Part shown: positions 1 to 11,400 of the stretch, in pieces
Numbering within the stretch: position 1 is the first letter of the stretch
Layout of the letters: the number at the start of each line of letters is the position of its first letter
Assembly: GCA_900404475.1 (NCBI GenBank)
Contig: OUQQ01000411.1
Location: forward strand, 1 to 18,300
Source of the DNA: Spongospora subterranea
Taxonomy: Eukaryota > Endomyxa > Phytomyxea > Plasmodiophorida > Plasmodiophoridae
Direction: 5' to 3'
DNA: 18,300 nucleotides
Position numbers and translations under genes: made by a program
Notes under the pieces: model-generated
What the model was told of the DNA's origin: nothing
Databases searched by the model: none
The model's input: the letters and a program-made list of their open reading frames with translations, nothing else

Positions 1-1020
1 AGAAGTGGATGCATCTTCCTATAAAATGGTTTACCTGCATTGGGTGTACAACTTCAGAGAACCAAGTTCGACCCAAACAGGTCATAAGCAACATGAATGC
101 AGAAACCGGAATCGTTAAAATAGGAGGTCGCAGAGGAGGTCGTGACAAGGGTGATCCCTGCTCATCTAAATTAAAACCTCGAACACGATCGTAAACCCTG
201 CACCTGGTTTCCTTCAGTGATTCAGGTGGATCACTATTTGACCTCTTGGCCGTATAACCTGTTTTCTCAGATATCTGCCACACCACCGATACCGTTTTAA
301 TTTCAAATCCACAAACGTGGCAGATAGCAAATTTTTGGTGATTCCATCGTTGTAAGCTTATGGTTTAGCAGACTAGCTGGGCTTTGTCCCTACAACAGGC
401 TACAGGAATATTAAAGACTTGTCAATAAAGCGATTGTAGCCAGTTGTGTTCCTCTTGTGAGTGCTTCACTTTGGTGTAATCGGCAAATAATGCTTGGAGG
501 AATTTTGCGTAAAATGCCAGCTTGCCGATATGGTTTCCATCGCGATCGTGTCATGATAAAGTTCGACAAGTCGGTCCAGGTATTCCATCGTCTCGTTTGG
601 CTTCTTCTGTGCTTCGATAAACCCGAAGAATATGGGCCCCGATTTCGCCTCTTTGTTTCATCGTGAAGGGTTTGCGATTTCGCCAAACTTGAGCCGTTGT
701 CGCACAGTCGCTGATCAGCTTGTATTGCGCCTGTGCCATGCGACTCCTGATTTCCTCCAGTGCTGCACGATCATTTCGTCGTTCAGTCGTTGATTGGCTA
801 ATGATGTAAGTAGGTTTGTTTTGATACATTGCTTGGTAGTGTTGAAGTATCTACCGTCGTTATCAATTTTTTGCATTGGAAAAATTGTGAGTCCCAATTC
901 ACCGAAGTTGTGCGACAGAGTCCAGAAGAACAAGAACTCAACAACAAGTAATAATCAGGTGCAGAGTCGTCATCACCAATATGACGCAGCACACCGGCGA
1001 CGAGGGCAATGATCGACTCG
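1..1020 (-). mobile_element. Degenerate Ty1/copia-type gag remnant
   Basis: Read on the minus strand, about 830-410 gives a patchwork that looks like a copia (UBN2-type) Gag: a stretch with SDCATTAQVW, then RVYRSTEEAKRDD, then after a frame change LAFYAKFLQALFADYTKVKH, a segment typical of the C-terminal half of such Gags. Further down (about 340-250) is ICHVCG followed about 16 residues later by KTGYTAKR, which may be what is left of a zinc knuckle. Frameshifts and stops interrupt every frame, so this is a fossil. Its N-terminal side (about 830-1020) is open but not recognisable. Family assignment rests on motif wording only; the edges are approximate. Confidence 0.45.
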
Positions 1021-1059
1021 GTCATGGCAGATCACAAGAGTGACAAAGAAGTCGACAAG

Positions 1060-1680
1060 ATCGACCACAAAGCACAAGGCTTACCGTAAGGCCAACCAGT
1101 ATTGTTAGGAGGTGCAAGACCAGCTCCCACGACACTGATCAAGTGTCGGGTATTGAACCCACATCTCAACACGTCCTTACGAGACTACACCAAAGAATCA
1201 ATAACGCCCAGCGAACCAGATTCAGGATCACGCGCGTTCGGTACTGTAGCTACGTGCGACTCAATCATTGATAGCGGCGCCGACGTATCACACACAAACA
1301 ATCAAGACATCCTGACCGACTATTGACCTCTTGAACAACCCGTCCATATCCAAATGTGCAGCGGACAGGCATCAAAGGCAATTGGAGAAGGAATTTTGAT
1401 CATCCCAGCGTCGTAGCCGATCACCATCAAGGACGTGTTTTGTGCACCGAAGATGGCAAATACATGGCTAACAGAGCATTGGATCGCGCTGCAGGAACTG
1501 TCAATCCATCGTATACCGTTATTTTTAATCGTCATTTTGGTTGTGACTCACACTCCTGCCCGAGATCTGTTTTATATTAGACGTCACCAGATTGGTGCCC
1601 CTGTTTTAACAGATTCTATTAGGCGCCGGTGCTCAATCATAATCAACCTATCAAATTTAACAAGCAATAATAATAGCGAT
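1060..1680 (+). mobile_element. Degenerate Ty1/copia-type zinc knuckle and protease fragment
   Basis: On the plus strand a Cys/Cys/His/Cys pattern (about 1098-1143, spread over two frames) resembles a Gag zinc knuckle. It is followed by SIIDSGADVSHTNNQDILTD (about 1261-1323), the D-S-G-A active-site segment of a copia retropepsin. Past a TGA at 1324 the same frame gives HIQMCSGQASKAIGEGILII and PITIKDV, which match the downstream flap and core of copia proteases, interrupted by a TAG at about 1414. The following 150 bases continue in a shifted frame as a likely linker toward gag-pre-integrase and stop being recognisable just before the tRNA gene. There is no integrase or reverse transcriptase. 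At least two stops and one frameshift show it is dead. Confidence 0.6.
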
Positions 1681-1681
1681 A

Positions 1682-1754
1682 GCCCTGCTAGCTCAGTTGG
1701 TAGAGCATTGGTCTAATAAGCCAAAGGTCATCAGTTCAAGCCTGATGTGGGGCA
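1682..1754 (+). tRNA. tRNA-Ile (anticodon AAU)
   Basis: A full cloverleaf can be drawn. The acceptor GCCCTGC (1682-1688) pairs with GTGGGGC (1747-1753), including two G-T wobbles. The D arm is GCTC/GAGC, the anticodon stem TTGGT/GCCAA encloses the seven-base loop CTAATAA with anticodon AAT, and the T arm is ATCAG/CTGAT around TTCAAGC. The discriminator is A1754. Internal A box (about 1689-1700) and B box (about 1734-1742) are well formed, and a short T run at 1759-1762 can serve as Pol III terminator. There is no intron. The anticodon A34 would be edited to inosine, which is the eukaryotic solution for Ile. It sits directly downstream of a copia fragment. Confidence 0.93.
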
Positions 1755-2400
1755 AATATTTTGGTTTTGCAATTTTGTTTTCGTTGCGTGTTCGTTTTTT
1801 TGATGTTGAGCAGTCGTCATTGATGGAGGCGAATTAGGCGACATTTTATCGCTCACAGCACCCAACGTCACATTTTCCGGTGCTGTCGCAGCACCTTGAT
1901 CTTGTCACCAAAAATCACACAGCAACATTCGCACCGAAATGTCGTTCCCACTCCTTCAGGTATTGCTTCGATCAAAGTTGGAATTGAGTTTGCCATTTAT
2001 GCAAGCCAATGCTTTGCGAGACATACGTTGTTAGCGCTTGTTAGGTTGGCTAACGATCGACCCCACAAGGTCTTTCAGGCAGTGCCCCAGCACGATCTAA
2101 CTGTTCCAGGACGAATGCTTGACAATCAGAATGTTGAGTAGATGTCTGCAGTCATCAAAGAATCAAATGGTTAGATTCGAAAACAACGAAAGCAGAGTCA
2201 AAACTATTCCGTATTCTGCAACTTCTACTAAAGCAGAATTAGCGTTAATTGATTTTGTTAAATTTAAACCAGATCATTTGTTTTTTGGATAATGATTGTG
2301 TTAGCGAGCATTGCTAACAAAATAATGAGGGTTTCACTGAACGACGAACAAAAGAAATAATTAACGCCACCCAACGAATCAGGAAGCATCCTTGAAACTG
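1755..2400. other. Unassigned stretch between tRNA-Ile and gypsy remnant
   Basis: Only one open frame of moderate length is present (1896-2141, plus strand, about 80 codons), with no motif I recognise and no splice-supported extension. The A+T content is raised around 2160-2360. It may be eroded transposon sequence like its surroundings, but nothing in it proves that. Confidence 0.4.
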
Positions 2401-2689
2401 GTGTAATGGAAGGTCGTGATGCTTGCACCTAAAACAGAGGATACTCTCATGATCCCAAAGTCTCAATCGTGGCCTTCTGCCATCATAGTACTGCTTGGTT
2501 TGCTGGTGCCAATGAAAACCGTGGAAGCTTTATCCCAGAGATGTTGGCTGCGGGCAAGCATCGATCGCTACCCGGCCCGGTGTTCGTGTGCAACGAGGGC
2601 CTTCATCTTTGGCGTATTCAGCATATCCTAGCCCTGACTTGGGTAGGACGAGGTCGTGGGTTGTGGTTATGAACTGTCTCGTGGTAGTT

Positions 2690-4960
2690 CATCGACTAAT
2701 GTCGCCATAATCGGACCAGCCATGTCGTCGCATCGAACCAACACTGTGGTGCCGAATTTCCGAAAATCCTTTGACACGCGTTTGCTTGCCCGGGCACTCG
2801 CGCCGTAAGCGTATTCGCGCCTTCTTTCGGAATTGTTGAACCAGCGGGTGGTCGGCAGGTATATTATGCTGATTCGCTGGAGGGGCGGTCGTCGCTGTCA
2901 ATCTGCCGTCAGTACCAATCTGGTTGACGTAGCGGTATTGGGGAAATCTGATTTTAGCAATTTGGCGATTTCAAGTTTGACACTTGACGATGCTGCTGGT
3001 TGGTATGGCAACATTTCAATCAACTTATGATGATCACGCCCCTGTATTCAGATATGCCGTAATCTTGTCAAACACAAGGGAACCATGCGCCCGATTGAAA
3101 CCAAATTTCAGGTTGATGATCGTCGCCATTGGACATCGCCAGATACAGGTGTGATCGTCATAAGTTTGAGGGTCGCAACTCGCACGTGACGTGTTGAACT
3201 TAATCCGTCCATCTCGATGCTGCCCATGAATGTCGCAGTCCTGACGGTTCCGAGTGCACCGCAAATCACTGATGGCGGCGCGGCTGTTCACTAGGTATAA
3301 CGAACATTAATTGTAGCCGATCGAATGACCATGCGTTCTGCTCAAACGTCAGAACAGGATATTACCAACAAGAAGGTCATCCATAACACTGAATAAAACC
3401 CCACAGCCGACCAGTCTATTTTCTGACTGATATAATCATCAGTCCCGACAGAGGCGCGTCGAACTCCAACATGTCAACATGGAGAGGGGCTGATATCTGC
3501 TTGTACGTTAAGGTTGACAAACTGCACTTCGAGATTTTCCACCGCGTGTTTGACGCCAAATTGATGATCAGAGTGTACGATGAACAGTGGGTTTTGGATG
3601 TAGTTAATCAAGTTCAGGTCACTTGACCATTTTTTTTTGTCGGAACAGGATCCGTTCAGATTGGAATACTACCCGAATAGTCATTACTGAAATAGCCCTT
3701 GAGGCCGTTTTGCACCCACGGTTGTACACGGTTCAGTGACAAAATATAACGAGGGCCTGTCCGATGGCGAACTATTAATGTCGTCATGATGCTGGGATAA
3801 AGTCACTACCAGTTATATGCCACATTAATTTGGCTCGGAAGAATGGTCATTCTCTATTGATGCGAATGGTAGTCACCCAAAGACGATCTCTCGGACGGCA
3901 TCGTGATGACTGGAAAACCTGAGATATTCGCTTTAGGTTTATGTTCAGATCAGATACTACAGCACTAGACAAATTGACCAATCCGAGGATGAGATCATCA
4001 TCGACAATAAATGCGATGAACTGTTGAATTCCTACGACACTCTTCTGCAACGAAGCGTCTCCAATTTTGCTGCCCCAATGATGATATACTATGCTATCAA
4101 TCCCACCTGGCGATACCTATACAGTTGGAATCGGCAATGATATCGCTTCTGATCTTCCAAACTATATCCAATATGTGCGATCGGACAGTTCAGAATGGAC
4201 TGCCAAACAATATCGCGACCGTCTTCATACGAAAGTGTTTAAATGCCACAAATGGCGTATCAAGTTGGAACCTGATCCCTCAACAGAAGTTAGGCCAATG
4301 CAGCTAAATCTAAGGGCTGGCACAAGGTATTTTCCGGTCAAATGGGCGGCGCTTATTGAAGTTCATTGCACATTTACGCATGAACATGCAAACTAACGGG
4401 AAGAAAACGGATTCGTTTCTCATAATCCTGACAGCTGTTATGATTCGGCCTGCCATGTCATACAGAATAAGGACGTCGTCACCCGTTGCTACAGAATCAC
4501 AATAGACTCGCACGATCGACGCCGCATTTGGAATAAATCTTATCTTACTTGAAAAACGACAATTTTCTCATTATGCTGGATGCTTCAAAGGCTACTGTCC
4601 GTTTCCTTTTACATCCTGATAGCTCTGAATCGTGCCCTTTCTTGTATACTTCACGCGTGTCTATTGTCATCCGGAAGCCATTGGTTGGAGACCTCCTTTT
4701 TTGGTACAACATGGCATTCCACACGAATGGGATACCTCATATCCACAATTGGACAAAGCTATTAAGCCGTCGATGGTATTTCTGCAGTTGTTCAAATCCA
4801 ATTTCAAAATACGGCAGACTAGAATCTGATCGTGCAATTTCAGAGTATTCAAAGATCCACATTGAGGAATGACTGGCAATTTCCACACACTCTTTTACCT
4901 GATTTTGATTGATTGTTGAGTTTTTAATTCCATTATCTGGATATTGAAGTGCTTTAGCCG
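2690..4960 (+). mobile_element. Degenerate Ty3/gypsy-type element (gag? to reverse transcriptase)
   Basis: The clearest part is about 4090-4900. The segment EVRPMQLNLRAG (about 4287-4322) is the short strand that precedes the RT core in gypsy polyproteins. Then, in alternating frames, come RRLLKFI, a palm segment that reads as LLHPDSSES or FSHYAGCFKGYCPFPF depending on frame, TRVYCHPE.AIGWRPPFLVQHGI and WDTSYPQLDKAIKP. These follow the RT order up to the catalytic loop. The Y/F-x-D-D equivalent is not readable in any frame. Upstream, about 2727-2808 gives VVPNFRKSFDTRLLARALAP, reminiscent of gypsy Gag but weak, and 3000-4080 should hold protease yet shows no D-S/T-G site. RNase H and integrase are not seen downstream. 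Boundaries are approximate and no LTR was found. Confidence 0.55.
4091..4870 (+). pseudogene. Gypsy-type reverse transcriptase fragment, frameshifted
   Basis: This is the recognisable RT portion of the gypsy remnant. An open frame of about 100 codons (4091-4396) runs into the start of the RT domain. A second frame of about 107 codons (4549-4872) and its two neighbours each carry different pieces of the fingers and palm, so at least three frame changes occur in 800 bases. It cannot yield an active enzyme: the catalytic aspartate pair is absent. Assignment is by motif order, not by alignment. Confidence 0.55.
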
Positions 4961-5180
4961 GCGTCACTCAACTAGAAAAGAACGGATGCGGGCTCGCATG
5001 GCGTTTGTTTCGGGCCAGATTCTGGCTAACCATACTGCACCAGACCTGCGACCTCATTTATTTGGTTTCCGTTCTGACGTATTACCATAAAACATCCTGG
5101 CAAAAATACGCCCCCGACCTGTACCCAAATAATGTTTGTCCATATACAGTAAATACGATCGGGCTTTTTTGCCCTCAACA
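4960..5180. other. Spacer between gypsy remnant and gene A
   Basis: Open short frames exist on the plus strand but none with recognisable content. This is either the tail of the retroelement or the 3' flank of gene A. The 3' UTR and polyadenylation site of gene A, transcribed leftward, must lie here. Confidence 0.4.
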
Positions 5181-8126
5181 TCATTCACTCTCGTTTTCAT
5201 GCTTGCTTGCATTCAAAAAATCATGTAATTCTCGAGCCAGCTTTTCTTGCTCGGCCGGTAAACGAGGATAATCATCTAGACGCATAGATGGATGAAGGAG
5301 CATCGCTTGGTATGATTCATTGGAACATGTTGATTGAAGTAGGGAAAGGCGATCGATGCACGATAGTGTTTGGGTAAGTGCTGGAAGAGATAGACGGTCT
5401 GGGCCGATCATGAACATCTGATTGTAAGGTATAAAAGGAGGGGATATTACTGCCTGAGTAAATAATGGGGTCAGGGAAGGCGATGGACGAGGAACCAGAT
5501 ATACCAGGGGAGAGGGAAGCCATAGCGCTCCTGCATAGGAACGGGCTCGTACCAGATCTGGTGCAGGAGGTCCTGAAAGGGCTGTCTCCAACATGAGGTT
5601 GAGAGGAGATATATGGACAGCAAGGAAGGATAAGAAGCGATCAATTAGATCTGACAAGGCGCGTAATTGGCTGGAGAGAGTATGGATATATGGTATACTA
5701 TTGGTAGATGATCGAAGGAAAGAGTTCAAATAGATATAGACAGACCTCATCATCAAGATAATGAACCCCAAATCAACCTAACAGAGTGTTATTGGGCTTT
5801 AGAGATGAAAAATTTAGGACTGGAAACAGTACCTGAAATTGTTGAGACATTGCTCGGGATGGGGTCAATGACCAATATTGCGATAGTAAGTGAGATCCAG
5901 AGCGATAGACGACATTGGACACGATAAGGTTGGCGATAATCGCAGGGCATTTGATATGCAGATCATAATGCAGCGAGCGAATAATCAGATTCCATGATAG
6001 CAGAGCAGAAGATATACCCTTAACAGGATAAGGCATGTTCCTTTGATGCGACCAAGTGCCATGATCAAGACTGGGCAGAATATCGCAGACGAACAGATTG
6101 GAGATTGAGCATGCGAAAGAGAGCATGTATTGGGACATGACGGAGGCAATGATTGATGAGCGCGGGAACAGTTCCGGGATATCAGATCTAGAATAGACTG
6201 ATAAGAACTACTATACTTTACCATACAAATAGACCGATGAAAACATACCGCTTTACAGATCTTACATAGATATAGGTAGTACGATTCATGAACCTTTCAA
6301 GAAAATATAATGAACTGATGACAACGCCTGTTACGGAAATGATCAAATCAATCATGATGAAAAGCCTGAACGACCCTATTACATATATTATGGACCATAT
6401 AAGGGTTGGAATCATTGATTTCCGATATTGATCGAACGCATATAAGATACTGATCAAGCGCTTGGTCTATAACGGGTAATAGCACATCTGAAAATCAAGA
6501 CAGAAATTCAGGTTACTGAATGGTGCAGTACATGAGTGGGATAGAGGGTCGACATTGGTGGTATCGACTGTTGTTTCATGAATATCGTGATCGTCAACGA
6601 AATTGCCAAACGCTGCAATTGTGATTTGAGAGGGATTGTATCAGAAAGTAAACAGTGAAACAATATTGTTCACTCCTGTAAACTTCATGTATCCCAATAA
6701 ACCAACCGTTACTGTCCCACGTTTGCTATTGGCAACATCAGCACGAACCAGGTTTCATGTTGGAAATATTTCAAACAAGCTAACGGACTGTATAATGCTA
6801 TATCGTCAACAGTTTGTATCAACAGTGCAAGATAGTACAGCGACGAATGATGTTATGATGCGGAGTGCATTGTTAAAGCCAATTACGTGATAGAATACAG
6901 TTGGTGGGTGCGTGTCGTGCAGATACTGACCTGAGCCAACGGAGTCTCCATGAGAATTCATCATATCCAGCAGCGCCAACAACAACTCGTGTGTGTATCG
7001 CGATATTTGCCCTTCCCAAGACAGAGAATCGGAATCTGGACTACACCATAATGTCGCACAATCATCTACTACGGGCCCAGCTTGACTATCTAACTTCACA
7101 CCATTCTTTATCGTTGACAAGTCCTCCATTCTGTATATGCTCGTGCATGATTCGATGTGTGCAGACATTGACCGAATGAAGACGTCAGGGTAATTATACA
7201 AATGGGTGAGGATTGAGGTAACTGAGACCATGACTACAATTGGGGAATGACTTTCAATAGTGCTGACCAGTTTCGCGACGGAACGTATTAACCGGTCCAC
7301 AGTCGAATATGATGGTAAAGTTAGGTGACAGATTACTGATATGATCGGGTCAATATAGAGGGTCATTATTTGATGAGCAGGAAATATATCAATGAATTCA
7401 CCATTAGAAACCCTTAAAATTTGTCGAATCATATTCATACACAGATATTCAACAGATTCGATTGATACGGAGACTTGAGACAAAATTCCATTACTGTGCA
7501 TGCTATGAAAAAATTGGAAAGAAAGTTCATACTCCATCAAGATGGCAGGGAGACAGCAATTCAGGTCAAATCGCGTTCGGCAATCAGTATCAGATGGACA
7601 AATTCTGGCGAATGAAGTGCCGAGAGAATTCCGTATGAACGGTGACCTAATCCGATACAATATGTTGATTAAGATTATAGTAGGATAAATGGGTAAATAC
7701 AACGGGTAAATTGAACTCACGTCAGAAGATTTCTGAAAAAACAGCAAATGTGATCTAAACGGTCTTGATGCCCATCCAATTCGTTGATGGCGATATTCGG
7801 TATCGATTTCAGACATGAAAATTGTTGATCTGACGTAGCAGCGATCAAGGACAAGTATAATTCCATGTCTATAAACTGGTCAATAGCACAGAGAGAGCTG
7901 TTGTCACATTCTTGAGAAAGAGTGGGAGCATCGCTTGGTGGACAAAATATAGGTTGAATGGAAGGAAAAGAGCATAAGCAATGATGGAGGGTAGTTGCGA
8001 TGTCAGATGCAGGGTGGTTCTAGTGGAATGAGAGTTGGCGAAGACTGTTAAGAGTTGGTTTCAGCAACATACCTGTATTTGATCAAGGTTAATGGAACAG
8101 ACCCGATCACCTTCAGCCGTTTCCAT
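5181..8126 (-). CDS. Gene A: uncharacterised helical protein, about 782 aa, nine exons
   Basis: Not recognised. Exons on the minus strand: 8126-8073, 8019-7721, 7646-6931, 6779-6713, 6675-6599, 6487-6383, 6327-6249, 6187-5833, 5777-5181. Every junction has GT/AG ends and the frame closes exactly (2349 nt including stop). Exons 1-3 and 6-9 are firm. The 6931-6488 part is a best fit, with one 37-base and two long introns (151 and 111). The start is the first ATG after an in-frame TAA 11 codons upstream. The protein looks alpha-helical and rich in Leu, Ile and Ser, with hydrophobic stretches such as SVTSILTHL and IIANLIVSNVV that read as buried helices rather than membrane spans. The acidic C terminus ends in SKHENESE. 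There is no catalytic motif. It may be a HEAT-like or other scaffold. It is divergent from gene B. Confidence 0.75.
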
Positions 8127-8485
8127 AACGTGAACCTCTTGTTCAGTGGTGATTACATTACATTATGACTGTGCCACACCATGTATAGGACCATACAGTG
8201 ACACGTTAACGAGCACACTGCTCTATGATACTCTCTGTAACAGTAGAACGCCAACTCAGTTGAAAAATAATTCGTGGATTTTTTGAGAGTTTCTAAAATC
8301 TGTCGAAAAACATGTGTGTAAAAAAATTTGGCAATGAAACTTGATTTCCATAGACAAAGACGAAAACAACAAATCGTGGCAAGCGCCTTTTCCAGACGTA
8401 AAACGGTAAACACGGCGAAAACATTCCCAAAACCAGGTTCAGCAAAGTTTATTTCTGGCATCACTGATATCCATTAACAATTCCA
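8127..8485. promoter_or_regulatory. Divergent intergenic region between genes A and B
   Basis: These 359 bases separate the start codons of two head-to-head genes and so must hold both 5' UTRs and promoters. I see no clear TATA box or repeated motif. An open frame of 103 codons on the minus strand (8464-8153) has no recognisable content and does not splice into gene A in a compatible way. It probably reflects chance. Confidence 0.5.
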
Positions 8486-11400
8486 ATGGCGCGCAATCAA
8501 AGAGGGGCCGTTCATCGTTTGGCACAATTATTTCAGGTGCGATCAAGGTGGGGTGCAGCCACACTGCCACAGTATACCCTTAGAGTTAATCAACAGGGAG
8601 ATCCGTAACGCGGCCTCTACAGTATGGGGTAACCCTGTTCTCCGTGTCCGAATGACGTGTCATCACTCATCAGGTTGGGTGACCCTGACCCAGCGGTACC
8701 ACCGACGGCCCAACAATTGACTGGATTTTGCCACAATTCAATTAATAACATGTTTGAAGACGCCGGAGAATTTTCCGAAACCGTTGAGGCCGAAGATCTA
8801 CGCGAACAGAAACGATTAGATCAAGATGTCCGGGCCATAATTACTTGGGCTAATACATACCTGAAGCAGCGATCATGTACAGCCACATCAATTGAAACTG
8901 ACTTCAGAGATGGAGTTCGCCTCATCGTTTTATGCGAAATCGCATTTAACGTCAAAATAGGACACTATAATCTAAGACCCAAACTAGCGTTAGATTCAGA
9001 TATGATTTCAATTCCTAATCCTAATCTTTTATATAGTTTTCACCGCCTGGACAATTTGGCAATTGCTTTCAAATTCTGCTCAGAAAACAACGTATCACTT
9101 CTAAACATTGATCCTCATAGCATCATGGATGGAGCAGTTAAACCCACACTAATCCTGTTTCGTTCTCTACTTCGAGCTTTGACTCTGAAAGGACTCGAAG
9201 GTAGGTTCCTGATGTACGTCAGTTTTTCGCTGGTAACCATATCGTTTAGCAATGTCATCTACCATTTCCTCGCAAACGTCGCATAAACCTGTTCGTACCC
9301 AACTTCTTGAATGGGTGTCACAAACCTTCGCACACGATTTCGGTGATGTTCCAGTTGAGAATTTCTGGTCCAGCTTTGCCGACGGTGTCGCTTTTTGTGC
9401 TCTTGTGGAAAGTCTCGTTCCAGGGTCCATAAATATGAGCTCGCTCCGCTCACAGAGCTCTGCGGAAAACTTGGCTCTTGCGTTTTCCATTGCCGAAGAA
9501 AAACTAGGTTTGACAGTTACACGACACAAAACGTAAACAAATTAACAACTATATGTAGGAATCCCTTCTGTATTAAAGCCAGAAGATTTTGTTTTTGGTG
9601 TTAAATCTGATGAAGCTGCTGTTGAGCAATACATTTCGATGCTTGTTTCTGCTGCGGCAGGAAACCGCAAACGGGACGAGTTGGCGCAAGAACAAATAGA
9701 TATTGTCAAAGCTAAAAAAGAGAAAGAAGTTGAACAGCTAAAGTCCCAGATGCTTGAAAATGAAAAACGTGTCCAACTCATGATGGTAAGCTCAACATAT
9801 GTCTGTCGCGGTTCACCCATGTTTTAACTGTAGGAAGCTAACGAAATTGCGGTTTCGAAGGAGAAGATGTTGCAGGATCAGCGTTTGAATGACGAATTGG
9901 CCCTATCTGAGTACCAAGAGAAGTATAATTTGTTGGTCGAAAATAACAAGAAAACCCATGAGCTCATGAAGACGCTTTCACGGTCGGAAGAGGACTTACG
10001 CTCTCGCGTTGCAGAATTCGAAAAAATTATTGAACAGAAGGATGAGCAAGCAGCTGAGCTTCAAATCGAGAACACCCGCCTTAATTCCGAGATTTATGCA
10101 ATGCATATTGAGGCAATGGATACCCAACTTCGCTTTCAAACAGAAGAAGCCAGTCATCAGGAGGAGCGTCAGTTCACAGACTCATCTAAAACCCCGGTAA
10201 GCTTGATCATTATTACCCACTTTTGGGTTTAACCAGCGCAGGCCAACGGTGACATCAATTCCAAAACTTTCGTGGTTGGACAGAAACTCCACTCCGATAT
10301 TTTCTCGTCCATCCCTCCTCGAAAGGGTTGGCTAATGTTGCGAAAGATTGGGGGCAGCTTCTTTACCAAGCCCAAGTCAAAAAAACGATATTTTGAGCTC
10401 AGAGGTGATTGTCTTTATCATAGCGCTAAGAAGGGAACACCTGTGGCGTCTTGCACCTGTACGATTTGTGTACTTATCTATACGTTCGATAATAATTTCA
10501 TCACAGTGATCAAACTTTCATGTTATCAAAAAATCGAATTCGAATCGGACGTGGTCGATTTGACCGAAGATTTCAATCAGCTAATTCGCTCGGATCCTAT
10601 ATCCACTGTTTCATCAGACGTTGACCGTGTTTTGCATCTAGTTCCTAAACCATGGAAGCCTAGCTTAAACTCGTGTATTTATCGGTTTGCTCTGCCAATT
10701 GACCAAGCTGACTTATGTTATAGACGAAATTGCTTCTGTTCAATCTTTTGAGTCAGAACTGAAAGAAGACATATCAGTGTGGATTCAGGAAATCACTGAT
10801 CGAATTGCTCTTATTGATTATTTGAAAGACCTTGAGAGCAGTCGTCGGCATCCTTGCCGCGAACTGATTGATTTTATTGCAGACCCATCGCGAAATCTTC
10901 TGACAATTTGTGATCGCGTGCAAGACTTCTGTCGTGCTCTCGTGCATTTCAAGGAATCACTCATAATGCGTGCAAACCTTGCAATCATCTTGGAGAATGT
11001 GGCCGTATCTAACCAGTAAGCTGAACTTTGAGTTTGCAATAGGGAATCACGTAGTGCTTTCAGGAGTCTTGATATTCTCGGGGAGGTGATTTCACGTAAT
11101 AATTCCATTCGACTCGTCGAGTTGCCAAGAAACCAAATAACAGCGCTTGATATTGCGCCTATCGCTAGTGCATTGAAAATTAACCGAAGCTTGCAGGAGC
11201 TTTGTTTATGCGACAATCAAATCAAGGATGAAGGGGTTGCACTATTGGCCGAAGCTATCAGTAGCCATCCTCGTCTTCGTGTGCTTCGGCTCTCTGGAAA
11301 TAGTATTACCTGTGAGGGAGCTATCGCGTAATGACTTTAAAAATATCTATTTTATATATGATCTTAACAAGCCTTTTAGGTTGTGTCAAGGGATTCAAGC

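Noticed and set aside
1682..1754. Reading the tRNA as Leu (UAA)
   Set aside because: The sequence TAA occurs in the loop, but the seven-base loop CTAATAA places AAT at positions 34-36, which gives Ile; the long variable arm of tRNA-Leu is absent.
3847..4050. Minus-strand open frame inside the gypsy remnant
   Set aside because: No recognisable content, and the flanking RT remnant reads on the opposite strand.
6806..6930. Open continuation of gene A exon 3 to a TGA at 6806
   Set aside because: A consensus CAG/GT donor at 6931/6930 leads to a frame-compatible exon, whereas no downstream exon fits the longer version. Kept only as an uncertainty.
8153..8464. Minus-strand open frame of about 103 codons upstream of gene A
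   Set aside because: Cys/Phe-rich with no motif, terminated by a stop before gene A and with no frame-compatible splice into it; it lies in the divergent promoter region.
8652..8750. ATG at 8652 or 8750 as start of gene B
   Set aside because: 8652 is in the wrong frame and inside the first intron. 8750 is in frame but a splice-compatible upstream exon starting at 8486 extends the protein by about 65 residues.
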